Source: Cellulomonas sp. SLBN-39
Lineage (GTDB): Bacteria; Actinomycetota; Actinomycetes; Actinomycetales; Cellulomonadaceae
NCBI RefSeq assembly: GCF_006715865.1
Contig: NZ_VFOA01000001.1
Span: forward strand, 62,001 to 126,000
Reading direction: 5' to 3'
Length of the DNA: 64,000 bases
Made by a program: the position numbers and the translations under genes. The number at the start of each line of letters is the position of its first letter. Position 1 is the stretch's first letter. The notes beneath the pieces are model-generated. The model saw only the letters and a program-made list of their open reading frames with translations, was not told the origin of the DNA and made no database searches. This document shows, in pieces, positions 44,231 through 51,775 of the stretch.

Positions 44231-45442
44231 ATGATCGAACACGTGTTCGATCCGACCGGACGGTCCGCCGTGCTGCACGCCGACCTCGACGCCTTCTATG
44301 CGGCCGTCGAGCAGCGCGACGACCCCCGGCTGCGCGGCCGACCCGTCGCCGTCGGCGGCGGCGTCGTCCTCGCGTGCTCGTACGAGGCCAAGCGGCGCGG
44401 CGTCCGCACCGCCATGGGCGGCCGCCAGGCCCGGCGGCTGTGCCCCGACCTCGTCGTCGTGCCCCCGCGGTTCGACGCGTACGTCGAGGCCAGCCGCGCC
44501 GTCTTCGCGATCTTCCGCGACCTCACCCCGCAGGTCCAGGGCGTCTCCATCGACGAGGCGTTCCTCGACGTGCGCGGCCTGCACCGCATCGACGCCCCGC
44601 CCGTCGAGCTGGCCGCGCGCCTGCGCGCCCGGGTCGCCGACGAGGTCGGCCTGCCCATCACCGTCGGCGTCGCCCGCACCCCCTTCCTCGCCAAGGTCGC
44701 CAGCCGTGTCGCCAAGCCCGACGGCCTGCTGCACGTGCCGCCGGACGGCGAGGACGCCTTCCTGCACCCGCTGCCCGTCGAGATGCTCTGGGGCGTCGGC
44801 GACGTCACCGCCGCACGCCTGCGCTCCTACGGGCTGACCACCGCCGGCGACGTCGCCGCACTGCCCGAGCACGTGCTCGTCGGCGTCCTCGGGCCCGCCG
44901 CGGGCCGGCACCTGCACGCCGTCGTCCACGGCCGCACCCCCGAGCGCGTCGTCACCGACCGTACGCGCACGTCCGTCGGCGCCCAGCGCGCCCTCGGCCC
45001 CGGCCCGCACACCCCCGACGACGTGCGCGCCGCGCTGCAAGGGCTCGTCGACCGTGTCTGCCGGCGGCTGCGCGCCGGGCACCGCACCGCCCGCACCGTC
45101 GTGCTGCGGCTGCGGTTCGCCGACTACACGCGCGCCACCCGCTCGCACTCCCTGCCGCACGCCACCGCCTCCGGGGCCGACCTCGGCGCCGTCGCGCTGC
45201 GGCTGCTCGCCGACGCCGCCCCCCTGGTCGCCGAGCGCGGCCTCACCCTCGTGGGCGTGTCCGTCACGCAGCTCGGGTCCGACGCCGCCGTGCAGCCCAC
45301 CCTCGCGCTGACCGGTCCCGACCGCGACGGGCTCGACGGCGCCGTCGACGCGGTCGCCGCCCGGTTCGGCAGCGGCACGCTCACGCGCGCGAGCCTGCTG
45401 CGCGTCGGCGAGGGCTTCGCCGCCCCCGAAGCACCCGGCTGA
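44231..45442 (+). CDS. dinB: DNA polymerase IV
   Basis: 403 residues, Y-family translesion polymerase. The catalytic core has VLHADLDAFYAAVEQRDDP (first Asp), SYEAKRRGVRTAMGGRQARR (dNTP contact), VSIDEAFLDVRG (second acidic pair), then the thumb helix-hairpin-helix LWGVGDVTAARLRSYGL and a little-finger domain. No beta-clamp motif is obvious at the end. ATG 44231 has no clear ribosome site; GTG 44270 (VLHADLDAF) is an alternative start. A LexA-box match overlaps codons 2-7. Confidence 0.94.
   Translation: MIEHVFDPTGRSAVLHADLDAFYAAVEQRDDPRLRGRPVAVGGGVVLACSYEAKRRGVRTAMGGRQARRLCPDLVVVPPRFDAYVEASRAVFAIFRDLTPQVQGVSIDEAFLDVRGLHRIDAPPVELAARLRARVADEVGLPITVGVARTPFLAKVASRVAKPDGLLHVPPDGEDAFLHPLPVEMLWGVGDVTAARLRSYGLTTAGDVAALPEHVLVGVLGPAAGRHLHAVVHGRTPERVVTDRTRTSVGAQRALGPGPHTPDDVRAALQGLVDRVCRRLRAGHRTARTVVLRLRFADYTRATRSHSLPHATASGADLGAVALRLLADAAPLVAERGLTLVGVSVTQLGSDAAVQPTLALTGPDRDGLDGAVDAVAARFGSGTLTRASLLRVGEGFAAPEAPG
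44233..44252 (+). promoter_or_regulatory. LexA (SOS) box overlapping the dinB start
   Basis: CGAACACGTGTTCG at 44236-44249 fits the Gram-positive SOS consensus CGAAC-N4-GTTCG exactly, and the flanking bases extend it to a perfect 20-bp palindrome. It starts two bases into the annotated start codon. Confidence 0.8.
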
Positions 45443-45460
45443 CGACCCCGACCGACCGCC

Positions 45461-45482
45461 GAGCCCGGGGGCGAACGGGCTC
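45461..45482. terminator. Hairpin between dinB and the GNAT gene
   Basis: GAGCCCG (45461-45467) pairs with CGGGCTC (45476-45482); 7-bp stem between convergent stops. Confidence 0.5.
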
Positions 45483-46047
45483 AGGTGCCCAGGTCGAGGC
45501 GCATCAGCCAGCGCTCGCGGTGCCCGCTGTGCGCCCGCGTCGGCGACGCCCGGACGAAGCCCGCCGCCTCGAACAGCTCGACCGTCCCCACGTAGCCGGA
45601 GATCGTGTCCACCCTCGTGCCCCCGGCCTCGACCGGGTACCCCTCGACGGCCGGCGCACCGTGCGCGGCGGCGTGCTCGACGGCCCCGGCGAGCAGCACG
45701 TGCATGAGCCCGCGGCGCCGGAACGCCGGCCGGACGACGAAGCACACCACGGACCACGCGTCCCGCTCGTCGACGAACGGGATCGTCCGTGACCGCATGA
45801 GCCGCCGGTACGTGCTGCGCGGCGCGACCGAGCACCAGCCGGCGGGCTCGTCGTCGACGTACACCAGGACGCCGGGCCCCGGGTCGCTCGCGCACTGCTC
45901 CCGCATGTACGCCGGACGCTCGGCGTTCGGCACCGACGAGTTCCGGTACGCCGTGCACCAGCAGCCGCCCGCGTCCGGGCGCTGCGTGCCCACCACGGTC
46001 GCGAAGTCCTCGAACCGCCCCGTCGCGGGCCGCACGTCGGTCACCAT
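45481..46047 (-). CDS. GNAT-family N-acetyltransferase
   Basis: 188 residues from ATG 46047 (GCAGGG upstream). A first part with CWCTAYRNSSVPNAERP and LVYVDDEPAGWCSVAPRSTY leads to the acetyl-CoA loop CFVVRPAFRRRGLMHVLL (R-x-x-G-x-x pattern) and a C-terminal strand ELFEAAGFVRAS, the classical GNAT end. Substrate unknown. Convergent with dinB, unrelated in function. Confidence 0.87.
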   Translation of the reverse strand: MVTDVRPATGRFEDFATVVGTQRPDAGGCWCTAYRNSSVPNAERPAYMREQCASDPGPGVLVYVDDEPAGWCSVAPRSTYRRLMRSRTIPFVDERDAWSVVCFVVRPAFRRRGLMHVLLAGAVEHAAAHGAPAVEGYPVEAGGTRVDTISGYVGTVELFEAAGFVRASPTRAHSGHRERWLMRLDLGT

Positions 46048-46121
46048 GCCCTGCACCGTACGCACGGGCCCCGACACGCGCGCGCCCCGCTCCGCAGGAC
46101 GGCGCCGGAGGGGTCAGGGAC

Positions 46122-46181
46122 GGACGGTTCGGGCGCGGACGGTTCGGGCGCGGACGGTTCAGGGGCGGACGGTTCAGGGGC
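46122..46181. repeat. Four tandem 15-bp repeats
   Basis: Units at 46122, 46137, 46152 and 46167: two copies of GGACGGTTCGGGCGC then two of GGACGGTTCAGGGGC. The last copy includes the stop codon of the VOC gene (46174), and the third includes a second in-frame stop. Confidence 0.85.
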
Positions 46182-46923
46182 GGACGAGACCGGTGACCGG
46201 GTCGCGCCCCGTCAGGCAGTACGCGGCCCCGGCGGGGTCGCGCAGGACCGTCCACCCGTGCCCGGGGGCGACCCGCGAGGCCCCGAGCGCGACGTGGTGC
46301 GCCGCGACCTGCTCCACCGCCGGGCCGCACGCGAGGTCCAGGTGCGCGGTGACGACCTCCCGCGGGTCGTCCTCCCCGAGCTCGTGCAGCATCAGCCGCA
46401 GCGGCATCCCCGCCGGTCGCTCGAGGACCGTCATCTCCGGCCGCGAGCCCGTGCGCGCCGGCCAGCGCGTGAACGCCGACCAGAAGTCCAGCTCGCCCGC
46501 ACGTCCGCCCGCCGGGACGTCGAGGCTCACCTGGTCGACCAGCACCGCACCGTGCCCGACAGGCACCGGCGCCGGACGGGTGCGCTCCCCGCGGTCCGGG
46601 ACGAGGCAGAGGACGAACCCGCCCGGGGAGCGCAGCACCACGTGGTCGGCGCGCAGCACGACGTCCGCGCCGAGGGCCACGGCCCGGTCCGCCTCGTGCG
46701 CGACGTCGTCGACGTGCAGGTCGAGGTGCACGCGCGGCGCGTCCCCCAGCCGCTGCACCGCCAGGTAGGCGTCGCCGTCGGGCGGCAGCAGCGTCGCGAA
46801 CTGCTCGTCCTCGCCGCGCGACGGCGACACGGTGCCGCCGGTGACGGTCCGCCAGAACTCGGTCGCCGCCGCGTGCACCGGTGCGGGCAGGTCGAGGAAC
46901 GCGGTCGTCCACACCACAGCCAT
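46174..46923 (-). CDS. VOC-family (glyoxalase-like) protein with two domains
   Basis: 249 residues. Two similar halves: the first with FLDLPAPVHAAATEFWRTVT, HLDLHVDDVAHEADRAVALG and LRSPGGFVLCLVPD; the second with VDQVSLDVPAGGRAGELDFW, TAHLDLACGPAVEQVAAHHV and LRDPAGAAYCLTGRDP. This beta-alpha-beta-beta-beta pairing is usual for VOC proteins. Metal ligands are not fully clear, so dioxygenase, lyase or binding roles are open. Its last codons lie in a tandem repeat that has duplicated the stop. Confidence 0.85.
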   Translation of the reverse strand: MAVVWTTAFLDLPAPVHAAATEFWRTVTGGTVSPSRGEDEQFATLLPPDGDAYLAVQRLGDAPRVHLDLHVDDVAHEADRAVALGADVVLRADHVVLRSPGGFVLCLVPDRGERTRPAPVPVGHGAVLVDQVSLDVPAGGRAGELDFWSAFTRWPARTGSRPEMTVLERPAGMPLRLMLHELGEDDPREVVTAHLDLACGPAVEQVAAHHVALGASRVAPGHGWTVLRDPAGAAYCLTGRDPVTGLVRP

Positions 46924-46944
46924 GCGCGGACCGTACCGCGCGTC

Positions 46945-48258
46945 TCACCTGGTCAGCGCGCGCCCCTCCTCGTACCGCTCGACCCATCCCGCGACGTCGC
47001 CGCGGGCCAGGGCGACGGCGAGCAGGTCGGGGAACACGTCGGGCGTGCACGCGAACGCCGGCACCCCGAGCGCCGCGAGCGCGGCCGCGTTCTCGCGGTC
47101 GTAGGCCGGCGCCCCCGAGTCGCTCAGCGCCAGCAGCACCAGCACCTGCACGCCCGAGGCCACCATCTGCGCGACCCGGCGCAGCAGCTCGTCACGGACC
47201 CCGCCCTCGTACAGATCGCTGACCAGCACGAACATCGTGTCCGCCGGGCGGGCGACCAACGACTGGCAGTACGCGACCGCGCGGTTGATGTCCGTCCCGC
47301 CGCCCAGCTGCGTGGAGAACAGCACGTCGACGGGATCGGTGAGCTGGTCGGTGAGGTCGACGACGCTCGTGTCGAACACCACCAGCGACGTGCGCAACGA
47401 CCGCATCGACGCCAGGACCGCGCCGAACACCGCCGAGTACACGACCGACTCGCCCATCGACCCGGACTGGTCGACGGCGAGCACCACGTCCCGGGCGACC
47501 ATGCTCTGCGCCCGCGAGCGCCCCACGAGCCGGTGCGGGACGACCGTGCGGTGCTCGGGCAGCCAGTGCGCCAGGTTGGCGCGGATCGTGGCGTCCCAGT
47601 CGATGTCGCGCGGACGCGGGCGGTGCGTGCGGTCCCCGCGCAACGCGCCCGTGACGGCCGACCGGGTCGAGGTCGCGATGCGCCGCTCGATCTCCGCGAC
47701 GACCTGCGCGACCACGTGCCGCGCGGTGCTTCGCGTCGTCTCCGGCATCGTGCGGTGCAGCTGCAGGAGCGTGGACACCAGCCCGACGTCGGGCTGCACG
47801 GCGGCCAGCAGCTCGGGCTCGAGGAGCAGGCGCCGCAGCCCCAGCCGGTCGACGGCGTCACGCTGCATCACCTCGACCACCGTCGACGGGAAGTACGTGC
47901 GGATGTCGCCCAGCCACCGCGCGACCCGCGGCGCCGAGCCGCCCAGCCCCGCGCTGCGCTCGCCGCCGCCCGCACCCGCACCCCGCCCGCCGTCGTCGTA
48001 GAGCGCGGCGAGCGCCTCGTCCATGGCCCGCTGGGCGTCGCTCAGCGGCACACCGGCCGCGTCGGGGGTGCCGGCCTCGCCGAGCAGCAGCCGCCAGCGC
48101 CGCCGCCGGGTGTCCTCGTCGACCGGCCCCGGGCCCGTGCCCCCGTCCGAGCCCGTTCCCCTCCCCGTGCCCGTTCCCCTCCCCGTGCCCGGCTCCAGGC
48201 CGTCCGTCTGGTCCTGCGTCGCCTGCACGTGCGTCCCGCCTCCGTCGCCGACCGTCAT
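46945..48258 (-). CDS. VWA-domain protein of the MoxR/SWIM cluster
   Basis: 437 residues from ATG 48258, overlapping the DUF5682 stop (ATGA). The first 50 residues are Gly/Thr-rich and repetitive (GTGRGTG). A helical region (about 70-240) precedes a von Willebrand A domain with a complete metal site: VVLAVDQSGSMGES (D263, S265, S267), GGGTDINRAVAYC (T322) and VLVSDLYEGG (D348). VWA proteins of this kind act as adaptors or substrates of MoxR ATPases. No signal peptide, so cytoplasmic. Last gene of the five-gene operon. Confidence 0.9.
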   Translation of the reverse strand: MTVGDGGGTHVQATQDQTDGLEPGTGRGTGTGRGTGSDGGTGPGPVDEDTRRRRWRLLLGEAGTPDAAGVPLSDAQRAMDEALAALYDDGGRGAGAGGGERSAGLGGSAPRVARWLGDIRTYFPSTVVEVMQRDAVDRLGLRRLLLEPELLAAVQPDVGLVSTLLQLHRTMPETTRSTARHVVAQVVAEIERRIATSTRSAVTGALRGDRTHRPRPRDIDWDATIRANLAHWLPEHRTVVPHRLVGRSRAQSMVARDVVLAVDQSGSMGESVVYSAVFGAVLASMRSLRTSLVVFDTSVVDLTDQLTDPVDVLFSTQLGGGTDINRAVAYCQSLVARPADTMFVLVSDLYEGGVRDELLRRVAQMVASGVQVLVLLALSDSGAPAYDRENAAALAALGVPAFACTPDVFPDLLAVALARGDVAGWVERYEEGRALTR

Positions 48259-50687
48259 GACGCCGCCCCCGCCCTCGCTGCCGCCGGGGCCGCCGCCGCG
48301 TCCGGGACCGTCCCGCCGAGCAGCCGCGCGACCGTCGCGAGCGGCCCCGCGGCGAGCGTCGCGTCGATGACGACGTCGTCCGCGACGGCCGCCGCACCCC
48401 CCGCCGCCGGACGGCGCACCGCGTCGCCCACGGCCCGCCGCTCCCCCACCGGCATGGCCCCGAAGGTGCGGCGCAGCAGCGGCAGCACGTCGGTGAAGTC
48501 CTCCTCGCGCAGGTGCGCCACCCACGCGTCGAGCATGCCCAGCAGCGTCCGGTCCCCCGCCAGGAGCAGACCTCCGCCGTCGAGGAAGCCCTCCGCCCAG
48601 GCCGCCGTCGTGCGCGCCGGCGTCCCGCGCGAGAGGGCCCGCCCGAACCGTGCCGCGGCGTCCTCGGCGTCCAGCGCCCGCGCGTCGAGCAGCAGCCGGG
48701 TCGCCCGGCCGGCGAGCACCCCGGAGACGTCGGTGCGCCCCGAGAGCCGCTCGAGCGTGGCCTGCCACAGGGTCGTGCCGTCGGTGTGGTCGCGCAGCCG
48801 CACGGCGTCGTGCGCCGCGTCGAGGTCCTCTCGCAGGGCCCGCGCGGCGTCGTCGTCCAGGCCCGTCACGGCACCGGGCAGCGCGGCGCAGGCGCGCACC
48901 ACGAGCGCGTCCGCGACCTGCGCGAGCGCGTCGACGCGCGTGCCGCGCACGTCGGAGTACCGGTGCGCGCGCACCAGCGGGGGCAGCGCGCGCAGCAGGT
49001 GCGCGACGTCGCCGTCCCGCGCGGCCCGCTCGTCGAGCACGGGCAGCAGGCGGTCGAGGGCGTCGGGCAGGTCCGCGACGAGCGTCGCCTCGACGAGCGC
49101 GGTGACCGTCGGCAGACCTGCGACCTGGGCGTCGGCGACGACCCGGGCGCCGGCGGCCTCGGCCACTCCCGTGCCCCACGTGGACGCCTCGACGAGCGCG
49201 ACCACCAGCTCGGGGGTCCAGCGCAGCACCCACGTTTCCCGGAACGTGCCCGTGCTCCGGGCCGCCGACCGCTCCCGCACCGCCCACGGCACCTGCAGCA
49301 GCGCCAGCCGGTGCAGCAGGCGCGAGCGTGCGAGGTCGGTGTCCTTGCGCAGGTCGAGGTCCAGGGTGCGCGGCGCCGCGTCGAACGCGAGCCGCAGCCG
49401 CCGCGCGCTCGCGCGCAGGTCGGCCTCGAGCGGCACGGTCGGCACGTCGTCCGGCACGGTGCCCATGCGCTCGCCGACGACGAGCTCGGCGGTCACGTGC
49501 GCGACCAGCGCGTCGTCGCCCTCGCAGAGCACGGCGCGGGTGGCCTCGGTGACCTCGGCGAGCCCGGCCGCGGGCCGGCCGCGCACCACCGCGAGCATCT
49601 GGGCCAGCCGGGTCGCCTCGATGACGTGCGCCGACGACACGGGCAGGTCGCGGGCGCGCAGCACGGCCGCGACCTGCACGAGCCAACGGGCCACGACGTC
49701 GTCCGGGGTGGTGAACAGGTGGTGGTACCAGCCCGGGGAGTCGACGCCAGCGCCGTAGCCGGACGCGGACGCGAGCCGCGACGCCGTCCACGGGGTCCAG
49801 GTCAGCGTGACCTTGCGGCGCGGCAGGCCCGTCAGGAGGCGGGCGTCGGGCGCGGCCGGACCGAGCCGGCCGGTGAGCGCGGGCGCGTGCCACGCGCCGC
49901 AGACCACGGCGACCCGCTCGTGCCCCTCGCGCAGCGCGGCCCGCACCTGCTGGCGCATGTGCGCCTCGCGGCGGGCCTCGTGCAGCGCGGCGTGCTCCGC
50001 CGCACCCGTGAGCGGGCCGTGCGCCGCCGCGTCGTCGGCGGCCTCGCGCAGCGCCTGCATCGCCTCGGTCAGGACGTCGAACGGTGTGGCGCCGTCGGGC
50101 CGGTGCTCGACGACGTCCTCCCACCACCGCTCCGGGTCGTCGTACCCGGCGACGCGCGCGAGCGTCGCGACGGGATCGGTGCGCACCGCGTCGAGCTCGG
50201 CCCAGGCCGGCGCAGGGGCCTCGTCGGACGCGGGGTCTCCCGTCGGCGCGGGGTCCTCCGCCGGCGCGACGTCCTCCGCCGGCGGGAGATCCTCCGTCGG
50301 TGCACGGTCCTCCGTCGGTGCAGCATGCGCCACGGCCAGCGAGACGGCGGCGGGCAGGTCGACGAACCGTGCGGGCACGTCGTGCTCGGCGGCCCACCGC
50401 AGCGCCTGCCACTCGGGCGAGAACACGGCGAACGGCCACCACGCGGCGCGCCGGGGCTCGTCGGCGGTCGTCGCGAGGAGGGCCACGGGCGGCTGCATGG
50501 CCTCGTGCCCCACGAAGGTCAGCAGCGGGTCCGCGTCGGCCGGGCCCTCGACGAGCACGACGGTCGGCGCCCACGCGTCGAGCTCGGCTGCGACGGCACG
50601 CGCGGAGCCGGGCCCGTGGTGCCGCACCCCGAGCACCCGCACGCGCGGCTCGTCCGCCGGGGCGCGGCGGGCCGGGACGGTCGTCAT
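48255..50687 (-). CDS. DUF5682 family protein
   Basis: 810 residues from ATG 50687. Conserved N-terminal blocks RVRVLGVRHHGPGSARAVA (His23-His24) and VVLVEGPADADPLL, then later RVAVVCGAWHAPALTGRL, give a pattern reminiscent of TraB/ChaN/EreA-type folds, where paired histidines and a Glu form the active site. Between them is an acidic insert with six repeats of the type APTEDR (about 108-145). The remainder, about 500 residues, is helical and Ala/Leu/Arg-rich. Function unknown. ATGA overlaps join it to the AAA and VWA genes. The TraB/ChaN likeness is inference. Confidence 0.85.
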   Translation of the reverse strand: MTTVPARRAPADEPRVRVLGVRHHGPGSARAVAAELDAWAPTVVLVEGPADADPLLTFVGHEAMQPPVALLATTADEPRRAAWWPFAVFSPEWQALRWAAEHDVPARFVDLPAAVSLAVAHAAPTEDRAPTEDLPPAEDVAPAEDPAPTGDPASDEAPAPAWAELDAVRTDPVATLARVAGYDDPERWWEDVVEHRPDGATPFDVLTEAMQALREAADDAAAHGPLTGAAEHAALHEARREAHMRQQVRAALREGHERVAVVCGAWHAPALTGRLGPAAPDARLLTGLPRRKVTLTWTPWTASRLASASGYGAGVDSPGWYHHLFTTPDDVVARWLVQVAAVLRARDLPVSSAHVIEATRLAQMLAVVRGRPAAGLAEVTEATRAVLCEGDDALVAHVTAELVVGERMGTVPDDVPTVPLEADLRASARRLRLAFDAAPRTLDLDLRKDTDLARSRLLHRLALLQVPWAVRERSAARSTGTFRETWVLRWTPELVVALVEASTWGTGVAEAAGARVVADAQVAGLPTVTALVEATLVADLPDALDRLLPVLDERAARDGDVAHLLRALPPLVRAHRYSDVRGTRVDALAQVADALVVRACAALPGAVTGLDDDAARALREDLDAAHDAVRLRDHTDGTTLWQATLERLSGRTDVSGVLAGRATRLLLDARALDAEDAAARFGRALSRGTPARTTAAWAEGFLDGGGLLLAGDRTLLGMLDAWVAHLREEDFTDVLPLLRRTFGAMPVGERRAVGDAVRRPAAGGAAAVADDVVIDATLAAGPLATVARLLGGTVPDAAAAPAAARAGAAS

Positions 50688-51775
50688 CCGGTGACCTCGC
50701 GGCACGCGCCGTAGAAGTCCAGCCACCCGTCGCGCTCGCGCACCACGGACTCGAGGTACTCCACCCACACCGCGGTGTCGGCGACGGGGTCCTTGACGAC
50801 CGAGCCGAGGATCCCGGCGGCGACGTCCGAAGGGCGCAGGACGCCGTCGCCGAAGTGCGCGGCCAGGGCGATGCCGTGCGCGACGACGGAGATCGCCTCG
50901 GCGGTCGACAGCGTCCCCGACGGGGTCTTCAGCGCCTGCCGGCCGTCGACCGTGCGCCCGGAGCGCAGCTCGCGGAACACCGTGACCACGCGGCGGATCT
51001 CGTCGGCGGCGGCCGGCACGGGCGGCAGCTCCAGCGCCACCCCGAGCTGCTCGACGCGGCGGGTCACGATCGCGACCTCCTCCTCGTGCGTCGCGGGCAG
51101 CGGCAGCACGACCGTGTTGAACCGGCGTCGCAGCGCGGACGACAGCTCGTTGACGCCGCGGTCGCGGTCGTTGGCGGTCGCGATGACGTTGAAGCCCTTG
51201 GCGGCCTGCACCTCGGTGCCCAGCTCGGGCACCGGCAGGGACTTCTCCGACAGCACCGTGATGAGCGCGTCCTGCACGTCCGAGGGGATGCGCGTGAGCT
51301 CCTCGATCCGCGCGATCGACGCGGTCCGCATCGCAGTCATCACCGGTGACGGCACGAGCGCGCGCTCGCTCGGCCCCTCGGCGAGCAGCCGCGCGTAGTT
51401 CCAGCCGTAGCGGATCGCATCCTCCGAGGTGCCCGACGTGCCCTGCACGACGAGGGTCGAGCTGCCCGAGACCGCCGCCGCCAGGTGCTCGCTGACCCAC
51501 GTCTTGGCCGTGCCGGGCACGCCCAGCAGCAGCAGCGCGCGGTCCGTGGCGAGGGTCGCGACGGCGACCTCGACGACGCGGCGCGGCCCGACGTACTTGG
51601 GGGTGACGACCGTGCCGTCGGGCAGCGTGCCGCCGAGCAGGTAGGTGACGACCGCCCAGGGCGACAGCCGCCACGCGGGCGGGCGGGGCCGGTCGTCGGC
51701 GGCGTCGAGCGCGGCCAGCTCGTGCGCGAACGCCTGCTCGGCGTGGGGTCGCAGCAGGGTCTCGACGTCGGTCAT
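50684..51775 (-). CDS. MoxR-type AAA+ ATPase
   Basis: 363 residues. Walker A LLLLGVPGTAKTWVSEHLA (residues 85-92), Walker B region SIARIEELTRIPSDVQDALI (the usual Asp-Glu is Glu-Glu), sensor 1 FNVIATANDRDRGVNELSSA, and the arginine-finger stretch LRRRFNTVVLPLP. The N-terminal 60 residues and the C-terminal lid helix are as in MoxR/RavA relatives. It probably forms a hexamer that remodels proteins presented by the VWA protein. ATGA overlaps on both sides with DUF5691 and DUF5682. Confidence 0.9.
   Translation of the reverse strand: MTDVETLLRPHAEQAFAHELAALDAADDRPRPPAWRLSPWAVVTYLLGGTLPDGTVVTPKYVGPRRVVEVAVATLATDRALLLLGVPGTAKTWVSEHLAAAVSGSSTLVVQGTSGTSEDAIRYGWNYARLLAEGPSERALVPSPVMTAMRTASIARIEELTRIPSDVQDALITVLSEKSLPVPELGTEVQAAKGFNVIATANDRDRGVNELSSALRRRFNTVVLPLPATHEEEVAIVTRRVEQLGVALELPPVPAAADEIRRVVTVFRELRSGRTVDGRQALKTPSGTLSTAEAISVVAHGIALAAHFGDGVLRPSDVAAGILGSVVKDPVADTAVWVEYLESVVRERDGWLDFYGACREVTG

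Noticed and set aside
46122..46181. CRISPR array
   Set aside because: The units are only 15 bp, directly abutting and without spacers.
46945..50574. A single 1209-codon minus-strand frame covering the VWA gene and more
   Set aside because: Only the last 437 codons make a coherent protein; the rest is the wrong frame of DUF5682.
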